A stretch of DNA of 64,000 nucleotides from Saccharofermentans sp. Lineage in GTDB: Bacteria; Bacillota; Clostridia; Saccharofermentanales; Saccharofermentanaceae. Within the stretch, counting starts at the first letter, position 1; the number at the start of each line of letters is the position of its first letter. Of the stretch, positions 9,260 to 17,535 are shown one piece after another. The notes under the pieces were generated by a model. The model ran no database searches and was not told the origin of the DNA. It saw nothing but the letters and a program-made list of their open reading frames with translations. The position numbers and the translations under genes are program-made. The stretch lies in contig JAIKWL010000018.1 of assembly GCA_024684815.1 (NCBI GenBank), positions 1 to 64,000 on the forward strand. The letters are read 5' to 3'.

Positions 9260-9288
9260 AAAATACTACATGAAAGATAAGTTGTCAA
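9260..9288 (-). promoter_or_regulatory. Promoter of the trp T-box leader
   Basis: On the minus strand TTGACA at 9288-9283 is followed by a 17-base spacer and TATTTT at 9265-9260. Transcription would begin near 9253, just before the T-box stem I. Confidence 0.7.
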
Positions 9289-9292
9289 ATAA

Positions 9293-9323
9293 CAGGGACT
9301 TTCCCGATATGAGAAAGCCCCTG
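9293..9323 (-). terminator. Terminator of the 9353-10291 lipoprotein gene
   Basis: Arms CAGGGACTTTC (9293-9303) and GAAAGCCCCTG (9313-9323) pair with one G-U and a 9-base loop. The downstream T tract on the minus strand is short (TTATTT), so efficiency is uncertain. Confidence 0.6.
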
Positions 9324-9352
9324 AGATATATTACCGATTATACGGATTTGAC

Positions 9353-10291
9353 TTAAGGCATCCAGTTGATATAGATATATCTGATCTCGCCGTTTACAAA
9401 TTCAAAGTCATATGAGCTTCCGCCATAGTACTTCTCGGATTCGATCGAATACTTGTAAGTATCGGAATAATAGTCGCTGTCTTCATCTTCATAATGTTCG
9501 ACACCGTCTTCAGGCAGACCTGCGCTTGCCTCGAGTTCAGCCATTGTAAGTGTAAGCGGGAAATCAAGCTTTAAAACATCCTGTTCAATGTCTTTGTTAA
9601 CAGGGATATAGATCTCGCAGATAACACACTCGTTCATGGGCATTCCTTCATCAGAATCATTCATGACATATACCTGAGCGCTGTAATATTCTGCAAGTTC
9701 GATCTTAAAACCGGATGACTGATAATGTGACTTGAGATTGTTGTTTGCATCCTCAATATCACTCTTATTAAATGGAACATCGTCATCGATCAGATCCTGA
9801 AGTGTAGTTTTTCCGAGAGTATACTTCTTGCCGTTGATGTAGAAGTTCATCTCATCAAAGTTAACGATAGTCCCGCTGACAACAGAAGGAGCCTTTGTTG
9901 TCTCCTCTGAAGTCTCAGCAGGAGTAAGTGTCTCCTCCGAAGTCTCAGCCGGAGTCAGTGTCTCATCTGTTGTTTCAACAGGAGTGGTCACGATAACAGG
10001 ATCAGTCTCTGTAGCTACAGGGATTTCCTCTTCTTCAAATTCAAACTCGTCAGGATTCTTGGCATTCCAGGTAACCGTTACCTCAAGAGAACCGTCCTTT
10101 GAGATAAATACCCATTCAGCTTCCTTCTCATCCTTGGAAATATCCTCGGATTCGAACTTGAAATCCATGTCATACTCTTCCTCAGCCGCATTTCTGGCAT
10201 CCTTCTTGGAAGGAACTTCAACTTTCTTGCTGCAGGCAGCGATGCCAAGCATCATGGAAAGGCCGAGGATAAGTGCCATAACTCTTTTCAT
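9353..10291 (-). CDS. Secreted lipoprotein with acidic and Thr/Glu-rich linker
   Basis: Hypothetical lipoprotein of 312 residues. A signal peptide ends in the lipobox IAAC with Cys20, so the protein would be anchored to the outer face of the membrane. Residues about 45-90 are very acidic, then comes a Thr/Glu/Pro linker with two PAETSEETLT copies, and a C-terminal domain (about 135-312) of unknown family. GGAGG 8 bases before the ATG supports the start. It stands alone between two terminators. No function can be assigned; the linker resembles those of the lipoproteins at 17536 and 60594. Confidence 0.85.
   Translation of the reverse strand: MKRVMALILGLSMMLGIAACSKKVEVPSKKDARNAAEEEYDMDFKFESEDISKDEKEAEWVFISKDGSLEVTVTWNAKNPDEFEFEEEEIPVATETDPVIVTTPVETTDETLTPAETSEETLTPAETSEETTKAPSVVSGTIVNFDEMNFYINGKKYTLGKTTLQDLIDDDVPFNKSDIEDANNNLKSHYQSSGFKIELAEYYSAQVYVMNDSDEGMPMNECVICEIYIPVNKDIEQDVLKLDFPLTLTMAELEASAGLPEDGVEHYEDEDSDYYSDTYKYSIESEKYYGGSSYDFEFVNGEIRYIYINWMP
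9901..9960. repeat. Two tandem 30-bp repeats in the lipoprotein linker
   Basis: Bases 9901-9930 and 9931-9960 are the same 30-base unit with three differences, encoding PAETSEETLT twice; a weaker third copy follows to about 9989. It is an in-frame expansion of the linker, probably variable in length between strains. Confidence 0.8.
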
Positions 10292-10372
10292 TCAGATTAC
10301 CTCCTTACCCGATGTAAAAGCTTTTTTATATTACTCCAAATGCCTGGGTCGGACAGTCGTCAGAATAAATAA

Positions 10373-10401
10373 AAAGCACCGTCTTCAGAAGGCGGTGCTT
10401 T
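10373..10401 (-). terminator. Terminator of the foldase-like gene
   Basis: AAAGCACCG (10373-10381) and CGGTGCTTT (10393-10401) form a perfect 9-base stem; on the minus strand it is followed by TTTATTTATT. It ends the gene at 10425-11954. Confidence 0.85.
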
Positions 10402-10424
10402 GTTACTTATTATTTAAATAAATA

Positions 10425-11954
10425 TCAATATGTAAATGCTTCGATCAATCCGGCGTTTACAACATACTGAGGATTTGTTGAAGTCTCAAGATCTGTATTC
10501 CAAGTGTTGAAGTTTGCAGTGATCAGATCGTTTCTAACTGTATTCTGCCATGTAGGTCTGGCAGCTTCGAAATAATAAACATAGACTGTCTTCTGATCAT
10601 CAGAGATAACGATCTTGATATCGCCGGCCTTACGTGAACCGTCAAAGAGCCACTGGCCTGCTGACATCTGGGCGCTGTCCAGCGGATTGTCATCTGTGGT
10701 TACGAACTGATCTACAGTCGCACCGGATTTGTAACCGCCGTCAAGCATCTCTGTCTTGTCTGAAGTGTGCTCCTTAACAACACTGTAGAAAGTAAGAGGA
10801 TCCAGACCTTCGGTGCAATATGTTGCAGCTTCATTAGCAAGATTCTGTGCAGCCTGAGCGATCTCCTCCTCAGGGGCATCAGACTTAACATCAACATTTA
10901 ATGTAAGAGTTCTGTATGAAACAGTCTTAATCTCATTAAGACGTTTGTCAGCGATAAAAGCGACATAAACACCATCTTCAACCGGAATAACCTTGGCTTC
11001 ACCAACCTTGGAATCTGCAGCGAAAAGATAATCCTTAAGGTCAGCTTCCAGATATGTAGCCTGTGTATATGTGAAGCCAGCTCTGAATGTAGGATCCTGG
11101 TCGTCATCGAAGGTTGCAAGAGCATCTGTGTCATTGATCTCTGTAAGATAATCCATTACAGCCTTTCTGAAAGATGCTGTATCCTTTGCAGCGCTTGCGA
11201 TCTTGTTTGCGGCAGCGGTTGCATCCGTAAGTCCGATCACAGAACCTGCATCATCTTTTTTAGCATTGATAAAGTAGGAACTGCAGTCAAGAACATAGTA
11301 AATGGCGGGATTCTCATCAAACTTAGCCTGGATCTGCTCTTCCGTAGGAACGATGGCAGGATCAAACTGCTTGAGATAATATCCGTATTCCTGAGCAAGA
11401 ACTTCGCGTGCAATAAAATCGACATAAGTTCTCTTTGTCATGCCTTTACCATAATTAGCTTCAATATACTGCTGACCGGAAGAAGCACCGTAAAGAGATG
11501 CATACATATCAATAGTATCAAGATCAGAAGATGCATACTTACGGGCCTTGGAATACTGCATGAAATCAGATCCTTTTGCGGCACGCTCGATCAGTGCAAG
11601 TGTTCTCATCTCACTTGCAGTTTCTCTTAAGATCCAATCTCTGTATGTCTCTCCGGTTTCCTCGCTGTATACTTCATCCAGATTATCCTGGGAAACCATA
11701 CCGTAATTGGAATAGTTGCTGAAAACCTCCTGGAAATGGAAGTTCGTCTCAAGAATAGAGAAATTCTTTACAGTCCTGACAGAACCGTCGGAAAGTGTCT
11801 CTGTAATTCCGACACCTGTAAGTGTCTTGGGAAGTATTCCGGAGATATAGACGAAGAAGCCTATGACGATAAGGACAATAACTACGATTACTGCTGCCAA
11901 ACCGCCTGTAACTGCTTTTCTGCTCGACTTTCCGGACTTGGAGGTCTTAGCCAT
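10425..11954 (-). CDS. Membrane-anchored SurA/PrsA-like foldase
   Basis: Protein of 509 residues with a Lys-rich cytoplasmic start, one membrane segment at about residues 18-40 (AAVIVVIVLIVIGFFVYISG) and a large outside part. The alpha-helical region with YRDWILRETASEMRTLALIERAAK and YVDFIAREVLAQEYGYYLKQFDP is typical of SurA_N/trigger-factor-like chaperones, and the later part (about 220-460) sits where a parvulin PPIase domain would be, but I see no confident catalytic motif. It probably helps fold secreted proteins. It may share an origin with the lipoprotein at 17536-19035. Preceded by the HAD-gene terminator, so it likely has its own promoter. Confidence 0.7.
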   Translation of the reverse strand: MAKTSKSGKSSRKAVTGGLAAVIVVIVLIVIGFFVYISGILPKTLTGVGITETLSDGSVRTVKNFSILETNFHFQEVFSNYSNYGMVSQDNLDEVYSEETGETYRDWILRETASEMRTLALIERAAKGSDFMQYSKARKYASSDLDTIDMYASLYGASSGQQYIEANYGKGMTKRTYVDFIAREVLAQEYGYYLKQFDPAIVPTEEQIQAKFDENPAIYYVLDCSSYFINAKKDDAGSVIGLTDATAAANKIASAAKDTASFRKAVMDYLTEINDTDALATFDDDQDPTFRAGFTYTQATYLEADLKDYLFAADSKVGEAKVIPVEDGVYVAFIADKRLNEIKTVSYRTLTLNVDVKSDAPEEEIAQAAQNLANEAATYCTEGLDPLTFYSVVKEHTSDKTEMLDGGYKSGATVDQFVTTDDNPLDSAQMSAGQWLFDGSRKAGDIKIVISDDQKTVYVYYFEAARPTWQNTVRNDLITANFNTWNTDLETSTNPQYVVNAGLIEAFTY

Positions 11955-11980
11955 TTTACCTACCTACCTTATTATTATTT

Positions 11981-12014
11981 ATAAAAAGCACCAAACATTA
12001 TAATTCGGTGCCTT
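11981..12014 (-). terminator. Terminator overlapping the HAD gene 3' end
   Basis: On the minus strand AAGGCACCGAA (12014-12004) pairs with TTTGGTGCTTT (11995-11985), with G-U pairs, then TTTTTAT. The 5' arm is part of the last codons of the HAD gene, so the stop codon lies in the loop. Confidence 0.8.
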
Positions 12015-12657
12015 GAATAATGCAAGAAAGACCTTCAGGAACATCGATAATATGATCGGGCCCCAGACTTTTTATTTCATCTATGGACATCCTTGTCCAC
12101 CCTACGAGAGCAAAACCCGCTCCACAGTCTTTTGCCGAAAGAATGTCAGGGACAGCATCTCCGACATAAAGAACGCGGCTCATATCAGTGATCCCCAGCC
12201 TTTTTGCCGCCTCAACCAAAGGATCCCCGTAGGGCTTCGCACGGACAGTGGCCTCGCGGAAAACCATAGTGTCAAAATATTTTTCAAGATCCAGGAGATC
12301 GATGGTGATCATGGCGGACGACTCGCGTTTTGAAGTGACTATGCCCTGTTTTACGCCAATGGAACGGATCTCTGACAGGAAATCATAGACTCCGGGAAAG
12401 ATCGGAACCGCATTTTCTTTGAGCCTGGCACAGTTATATTCCAGGTAAGCTTCCGTCAGACGTTCTTTAGTCTCTTCGTCATGCATCGCAAACGTATCGC
12501 CTAAAGGTCTTCCGATATAGCTCATCAGATCCTCGTCGGTCCTGTCTGTTCCGCCCAGGACCAACTCATAAGCTTTTTTGAAACACTCCATTATCAACGG
12601 GATCGAATCCCATAATGTCCCGTCCAGATCATAGAGAACAAGATCGTATCTACTCAT
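11998..12657 (-). CDS. HAD-superfamily phosphatase (phosphoglycolate phosphatase-like)
   Basis: Cytoplasmic hydrolase of 219 residues. The HAD motifs are present in order: DLDGT at residues 10-14 (nucleophile Asp10), TSKRES (motif II) near 108, Lys in AKPYGDP near 140 and YVGDAVPDI (motif IV) near 165. The helical cap between motifs I and II places it with the Gph/PpaX group, but the substrate is not certain. Its ATG overlaps the end of the CorC-like gene by 8 bases, so it is the last gene of the gatCAB operon. Confidence 0.88.
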   Translation of the reverse strand: MSRYDLVLYDLDGTLWDSIPLIMECFKKAYELVLGGTDRTDEDLMSYIGRPLGDTFAMHDEETKERLTEAYLEYNCARLKENAVPIFPGVYDFLSEIRSIGVKQGIVTSKRESSAMITIDLLDLEKYFDTMVFREATVRAKPYGDPLVEAAKRLGITDMSRVLYVGDAVPDILSAKDCGAGFALVGWTRMSIDEIKSLGPDHIIDVPEGLSCIIQGTEL

Positions 12658-13996
12658 CGTGTCTGCTGCTCTCTTCTTTTCCGTTTTCTTCGGGCGGGAT
12701 TACCGGATTGATGTGAATAAGGATCTTGGAAATGGCATTCTCTTCAACTTTAAGCACCTTGATCCTCAGGTTCTTGTAGTTGACAACAGGATGTTCGGTC
12801 TCCTCCGGAACACGGTCGAGCTGTGAGATGACAAGGCCTGCGATCGTATCATATTCGTCGTTATCGAGCTCAATATCGAGAACATCCTCAAGATCTGACA
12901 GAGTCATGTCGCCTCTGACTATATAATCGCCGTTGGAGAGTTTTACGAACTCATCTGCCTCATCGTCAAACTCGTCAGTGATATTTCCCACGAGTTCTTC
13001 GAGCATATCCTCGATCGTGGCAATACCCATTGTTCCGCCGTATTCGTCTACGATCACGGCCATCTGCATTCCGCAGTTCTTCATCTCGCCGAAAAGCGAA
13101 GATATCTTACGTGTCTCGTGAACGATAAGAGGCTCTCTGATAAACTTTTCGAGCTTAAAAGGTTCCTCTTCCGTAGGCGGCATGATTCCGATGAGGTCTT
13201 TTATATGAAGGATACCGATGATGTCATCGATCGTATCCTTGTAGACAGGGATCCTTGTAAACTTCTCTTCCCTTGCGACACGCATGACTTCGTTGTAGTC
13301 GGCATCAATAGGAAGCGAGACGATCTTCTTTCTGTGGGTCATGATCTCCGATACTTCTTTGTCGTTGAACTCGAAAACATTCTCGATCATCTCTTTTTCG
13401 GTATCTTCGATATTGCCGGATTCAGATCCGACATCGACCATCATACGGATCTCTTCCTCCGTGACAGGCTTGTCGGTCTGGTTCGGATCGATCCTGAAGA
13501 GCATTAAGATGAGGTTCGTGGATTTTGTAAGGAACCACACGAACGGCTTTAATACCGCTCCGAAAAACTTCACGACATTAGCAGCCGCAAAAGCCCATTT
13601 CTCCGGCTTGTTCTGAGCAATCCGCTTAGGGACCAGCTCGCCTAAAACAAGTGAAAAATAAGAAAGGACGATAGTGATAAGCACCGTCCATAAGGATTCC
13701 ATCCAGGGATACTTTGAGGCCGGATCAACAAGAAGAGCCAGCTTATTTGCAAAACTGTTGGCAGCAAAAGCCGATGACAGGAATCCGGCCAGAGTAACGC
13801 CAACCTGGATCGTCGCAAGAAAGTTCCCCGGATTATCAAGGAACTTTATAACACGGAGAGCTTTCCTGTCTCCGTCTTCGGCAAGCTTTCTCATCTTTGC
13901 ATCGTTCAGCGAGATGACAGCCATCTCGGTGCCCGAGAAAAAGGCATTAACGAGAACAAAGAATACGACCAGTAAAATGCTAAAAAAAGTGTTCAT
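12650..13996 (-). CDS. CNNM/CorC-type membrane protein with CBS pair
   Basis: Protein of 448 residues in the hemolysin C/CorC family. An N-terminal DUF21 (CNNM) membrane domain has about three hydrophobic spans (residues 1-25, 60-85 and 95-125), with the FFSGTEMAVIS signature. Two CBS domains follow (about 200-325: MTHRKKIVSLP and IVDEYGGTMGIATIEDMLEELVG), then the C-terminal CorC_HlyC domain. Family members are linked to magnesium or cobalt efflux; the ion here is not shown. Its start overlaps the gatB stop by one base (TAATG), so it is co-transcribed with gatCAB. Confidence 0.9.
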   Translation of the reverse strand: MNTFFSILLVVFFVLVNAFFSGTEMAVISLNDAKMRKLAEDGDRKALRVIKFLDNPGNFLATIQVGVTLAGFLSSAFAANSFANKLALLVDPASKYPWMESLWTVLITIVLSYFSLVLGELVPKRIAQNKPEKWAFAAANVVKFFGAVLKPFVWFLTKSTNLILMLFRIDPNQTDKPVTEEEIRMMVDVGSESGNIEDTEKEMIENVFEFNDKEVSEIMTHRKKIVSLPIDADYNEVMRVAREEKFTRIPVYKDTIDDIIGILHIKDLIGIMPPTEEEPFKLEKFIREPLIVHETRKISSLFGEMKNCGMQMAVIVDEYGGTMGIATIEDMLEELVGNITDEFDDEADEFVKLSNGDYIVRGDMTLSDLEDVLDIELDNDEYDTIAGLVISQLDRVPEETEHPVVNYKNLRIKVLKVEENAISKILIHINPVIPPEENGKEESSRHDE

Positions 13997-15435
13997 TATT
14001 TCATTCCGTTAAGAAGATCGATCAGAGTCTGTCTTACGACCTGGTGATCAGCCTTGCCCTTCAGAGCACGCATTGACTGACCGATCAGGAAAGTCAGGTT
14101 CTTCTCCTCGCCTGCAAGATATCCGTTTACGGCCTTCTCATTAGCAGCCAGGATCTCCTTGATAACAGGCTCGATAGCACTTGTATCGGATACCAGTGCA
14201 AGACCGTTGTCGGCAATATACTTTTCGGGATCAGTGCCGTTAAGGAATGCTTCCTCGAGTGCTTTCTGACCTGATTTGCGGTTGATCTTACCCTCATTTA
14301 CGAGGTTGATGATCTTACCCATTATCTTACCGTCAAAGTCGATATCGCCTGCAAGGACCTTGGCATCCTTGGCAAACTTAAGAAGATCTGTCATGAGCCA
14401 GTTGGAGCAGTCCTTGGGGTTCTTTGCAACTTCGCATGCGCTCTCGAAAACCCTTACCAGTGCAGGTGTTCCTGTAATGATCTCAGCGTCATACTCAGGG
14501 AGACCCAGCTCCTTTACGTATCTCTCGCGCTTTGCATCGGCAAACTCGGGAAGCTCTGCTCTTACCTTATCAAGGAATTCCTCCGAGATGTTGATGGGCA
14601 TAAGGTCCGGATCCGGGAAATATTTATAATCCTGGGCATTTTCCTTGGAACGCATGGAGTATGTGTACTCCTGCTCATCATCCCAACGCCTTGTCTCCTG
14701 GACTACCTTGCCGCCTTCCTCGATAAGGTCGATCTGTCTGTCGCGCTCATATTCGATAGCACGCTCGATAGCTTTAAGGCTTGCGATATTCTTCATCTCT
14801 GTCCTTGTGCCGAATTCCTTCCGGCCGGCAGGTCTTACAGAGAGGTTAACATCAGCTCTCATAGATCCTTCCTGCATCTTGCAGTCGGATATTCCAAGAT
14901 ACTGCATGGTATCTCTGAGTTTCTCAAGATAAGCGATGACCTCTTCACCGGATCTGAAGTCAGGTTCGGATACGATCTCAAGGAGCGGTACGCCGCAGCG
15001 GTTGAAGTCGACCATTGTCATGCCCGTAACAGGGTCATGAACGAGCTTTCCGGCATCCTCCTCCATGTGGATCTCGTGGATGCCGATGGACTTCATTCCC
15101 TTTGAAGTCTTTATGTCAACATGACCGTTCCTGCATATCGGGAAATAAAGCTGTGATATCTGATATGCCTTCGGAAGGTCGGGATAGAAATAGTTCTTAC
15201 GGTCAAACTTGTTGTTTCTTGTGATCTCGCAGTTAAGCGCAAGTCCTGCCTTTACGGCATACTCGACCACCTGCTTGTTCAATGTCGGAAGTGTACCCGG
15301 CATTCCCGAGCAGACTTCGCAAACGTGTGTATTGGGCTCGCCTCCGAACTTGGCAGAGCAGCCGCAGAAGATCTTTGATTCTGTCGAGAGCTCGCAGTGT
15401 ACTTCGAGTCCTATTACCATCTCATAATCCTGCAT
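13996..15435 (-). CDS. gatB: Asp/Glu-tRNA amidotransferase subunit B
   Basis: Subunit of the GatCAB complex that converts misacylated Glu-tRNA(Gln) (and Asp-tRNA(Asn)) to the amide form. The 479-residue protein begins YEMVIGLEVHCEL, has zinc-site cysteines (FCGCSA and HVCEVCSG) near residues 25-45, and ends in the YqeY-like tRNA-binding tail. Four bases separate it from gatA. Its presence implies that the organism lacks, or does not rely on, a glutaminyl-tRNA synthetase. Confidence 0.97.
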   Translation of the reverse strand: MQDYEMVIGLEVHCELSTESKIFCGCSAKFGGEPNTHVCEVCSGMPGTLPTLNKQVVEYAVKAGLALNCEITRNNKFDRKNYFYPDLPKAYQISQLYFPICRNGHVDIKTSKGMKSIGIHEIHMEEDAGKLVHDPVTGMTMVDFNRCGVPLLEIVSEPDFRSGEEVIAYLEKLRDTMQYLGISDCKMQEGSMRADVNLSVRPAGRKEFGTRTEMKNIASLKAIERAIEYERDRQIDLIEEGGKVVQETRRWDDEQEYTYSMRSKENAQDYKYFPDPDLMPINISEEFLDKVRAELPEFADAKRERYVKELGLPEYDAEIITGTPALVRVFESACEVAKNPKDCSNWLMTDLLKFAKDAKVLAGDIDFDGKIMGKIINLVNEGKINRKSGQKALEEAFLNGTDPEKYIADNGLALVSDTSAIEPVIKEILAANEKAVNGYLAGEEKNLTFLIGQSMRALKGKADHQVVRQTLIDLLNGMK

Positions 15436-15439
15436 GATC

Positions 15440-16936
15440 TTAGCCCTCCCCTCTCAAAGCATTTTCCGGGATCTTATTCTCGAATCCGTTATCAGCCGTA
15501 GCCTTCTGATAGCTTGAAGCCACGCCGATTATGGTCTCTTCGGAGAATCTCTTTCCCATGATCTGAAGTCCCACGGGGAGTCCTTCTGATGTAAAGCCGC
15601 ATGGTACGGACATCGCAGGGATACCGACGATGTTGATTAGTACCGTGCAGATATCGCCGAGATACATCTTCAGAGGATCTGATAAGCTCTCACCCTTTTT
15701 AAGAGCAGCGGTGGGAGCAACAGGTCCTAAGACTGCATCGTACTTTTCGAATGCCTGGTCGAAAGCCTGCTTAATGAGGTTCTTAACTCTAAGAGCCTTG
15801 TTGTAGTAAGCATCGTAATAACCGGAGGAAAGCACGAAGTTGCCGAGCATGATCCTTCTCTTGACCTCAAGACCGAAGCCTTCGCTTCTGGACTTGATAT
15901 AGAGCTGACCTAAGTCTTCAACACCTTCAGGTCTGAAGCCGTACTTAACGCCGTCATATCTGGAAAGGTTTGAGCAGGCCTCAGCCGTGCAGATGATGTA
16001 ATAAGTCGGGATAGCGTACTTGATGATGGGCATCGGGAATGTCTCAACAGTTGCACCCTTTGACTTAAGGACTTCCACAGCATCGAGAACAGCTTTTTTA
16101 ACGTCCTCATCGATACCTTCGCCGATATATTCTTCAGGGATACCGAACTTCTTTCCTTCAAGGCTGTAATTTTCTATTGCTGAGAGGTCGAGTTTTCCGG
16201 ACTCTAATGAAGACTGGTCCTTGGGATCCTTGCCGCTGATAACGTTGTAAACAGCAGCGATATCTTCAGCTTTTCGGGCGATAGGTCCGATCTGATCTAA
16301 AGAGGATGCAAAAGCAACCAGACCATATCTGGAAACCGCGCCGTAAGTAGGCTTAAGTCCTGTGACACCGCAGAAAGATGCAGGCTGCCTGATAGATCCG
16401 CCTGTATCGGAACCCAAAGCAACAGGAGCAAGAGCAGCTGCCACGCATGCGGCAGAACCACCGGAAGAACCGCCCGGAACTCTGTCTGTATCCCAGGGGT
16501 TGGATGTGACGCCGAAGTAGCTGGTCTCTGTTGTGGAGCCCATCGCAAACTCGTCCATATTCGTCTTGCCGAGAATGATCATTCCGGCCTCTTCGATCTT
16601 ACGGATTACTTCCGCATCGTAAGGCGGAATGAAGTTTCCGAGCATCTTTGAAGCACAAGTGGTCTTTATCCCCTTAGTGCAGATGTTGTCTTTGATGGCG
16701 ATCGGAACACCTGCCAGAGGACCTGTAAGTGTTCCTGCCTTTATAGCCTCATCGGCTTTTTCAGCCTTTGCAAGCGCTTCATCTCTTATGACGGTAATGT
16801 ATGACTTATACTCACCGTCTTTTGCATCTATGGCATCAAGGAAAGCCTTTACCGCTTCAACAGAAGTAATCCTGCCATCCTTTATAGCCGCGCCGATCTC
16901 AAGGGCGCCCATTTTCCTGATCTCAATACCGGTCAT
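15440..16936 (-). CDS. gatA: Asp/Glu-tRNA amidotransferase subunit A (amidase)
   Basis: Glutaminase subunit of GatCAB, 498 residues, typical length. The amidase-signature triad is visible: Lys in GVPIAIKDN (about 80), cis-Ser in LGSDTGGSIRQPA and the nucleophile Ser in the same segment (about 175), with the upstream GGSSGGSAA loop. The ammonia is channelled to GatB. The ATG at 16936 has GGGGGC upstream and follows gatC by 11 bases. Confidence 0.97.
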   Translation of the reverse strand: MTGIEIRKMGALEIGAAIKDGRITSVEAVKAFLDAIDAKDGEYKSYITVIRDEALAKAEKADEAIKAGTLTGPLAGVPIAIKDNICTKGIKTTCASKMLGNFIPPYDAEVIRKIEEAGMIILGKTNMDEFAMGSTTETSYFGVTSNPWDTDRVPGGSSGGSAACVAAALAPVALGSDTGGSIRQPASFCGVTGLKPTYGAVSRYGLVAFASSLDQIGPIARKAEDIAAVYNVISGKDPKDQSSLESGKLDLSAIENYSLEGKKFGIPEEYIGEGIDEDVKKAVLDAVEVLKSKGATVETFPMPIIKYAIPTYYIICTAEACSNLSRYDGVKYGFRPEGVEDLGQLYIKSRSEGFGLEVKRRIMLGNFVLSSGYYDAYYNKALRVKNLIKQAFDQAFEKYDAVLGPVAPTAALKKGESLSDPLKMYLGDICTVLINIVGIPAMSVPCGFTSEGLPVGLQIMGKRFSEETIIGVASSYQKATADNGFENKIPENALRGEG

Positions 16937-16947
16937 AATGCGCCCCC

Positions 16948-17235
16948 TTAATCAAAGGTCTTCGGTACTAAGATCGTACCGTCTTTTGTCTCGGGTGCGT
17001 TGCTTAATACCGCATCCCTCATATCTCCGTTAGCGATGACATCTTCGCGCGTAACATTCGATACGCCCGCAACATGGCTTAAAGGTTCAACGCCTTCAGT
17101 GTCAAGCTCGCTTAACTGATCGAAATAACCCAGGATATCGCCCAAAGCCTTTTGGGTCTTCTCCTCATCTTCAGCGCTCAGTTCCAGACGCCCGAGGCTC
17201 TCCAGATACTGAACCAGATCTTTTGTGATCTCCAT
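16948..17235 (-). CDS. gatC: Asp/Glu-tRNA amidotransferase subunit C
   Basis: Small subunit that wraps around GatA and GatB to stabilise the complex. MEITKDLVQYLESLGRLELS is the conserved start and DILGYFDQLSELDTEGVEPLSHV is the family core. I chose the ATG at 17235 (95 residues, AGGAG 9 bases upstream); a longer form from 17253 adds MQECVQ, which overlaps the ribosome site. First gene of gatC-gatA-gatB-corC-HAD. Confidence 0.95.
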   Translation of the reverse strand: MEITKDLVQYLESLGRLELSAEDEEKTQKALGDILGYFDQLSELDTEGVEPLSHVAGVSNVTREDVIANGDMRDAVLSNAPETKDGTILVPKTFD

Positions 17236-17299
17236 TTGAACACACTCCTGCATACTACTATTAGCTAACTATAACCTTAGAATTTTATCATGACGCTAA

Positions 17300-17330
17300 A
17301 TTATAATAAAGGGCTTTGAAATAAAGACAA
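17300..17330 (-). promoter_or_regulatory. Probable gatCAB promoter
   Basis: A perfect TATAAT on the minus strand at 17305-17300, with TTGTCT at 17330-17325. The 19-base spacer is long, so the -35 assignment is tentative. Confidence 0.45.
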
Positions 17331-17332
17331 CC

Positions 17333-17429
17333 CGGGTCCTGTGCACTTTTTCCACGGAAAAGGCTTCGAAAAGTGCATAAAACCCGTGATTTGTGCACTT
17401 TTTGCCCCGTTATTTCATGAAAAAGCGCA
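17333..17429. repeat. Two related hairpin units upstream of gatC
   Basis: The first unit nests CGGGT/ACCCG (17333-17337, 17382-17386) around TGCACTTTT/AAAAGTGCA (17342-17350, 17369-17377), with an inner TTTTCC-AC-GGAAAA. The second repeats the theme, TGCACTTTTT with AAAAAGCGCA (17394-17403, 17420-17429). Both lie between the terminator at 17468-17500 and the gat promoter. No coding sequence is seen in this 300-base gap. Confidence 0.5.
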
Positions 17430-17467
17430 TAGGCATTGTGCAAGTCCAAAAACATCCCAGATCAAAT

Positions 17468-17500
17468 AAAGGAGCTGTCCCCTTTTAAGACAGCTCCTTT
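17468..17500 (-). terminator. Terminator after the 17536 lipoprotein gene
   Basis: A perfect 12-base stem AAAGGAGCTGTC/GACAGCTCCTTT (17468-17479, 17489-17500) with a 9-base loop. On the minus strand it is followed by ATTTGATC, a modest T content. Confidence 0.75.
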
Positions 17501-17535
17501 GAAACCCGATTAAATTATGTTGAATCTAAGTCCGC

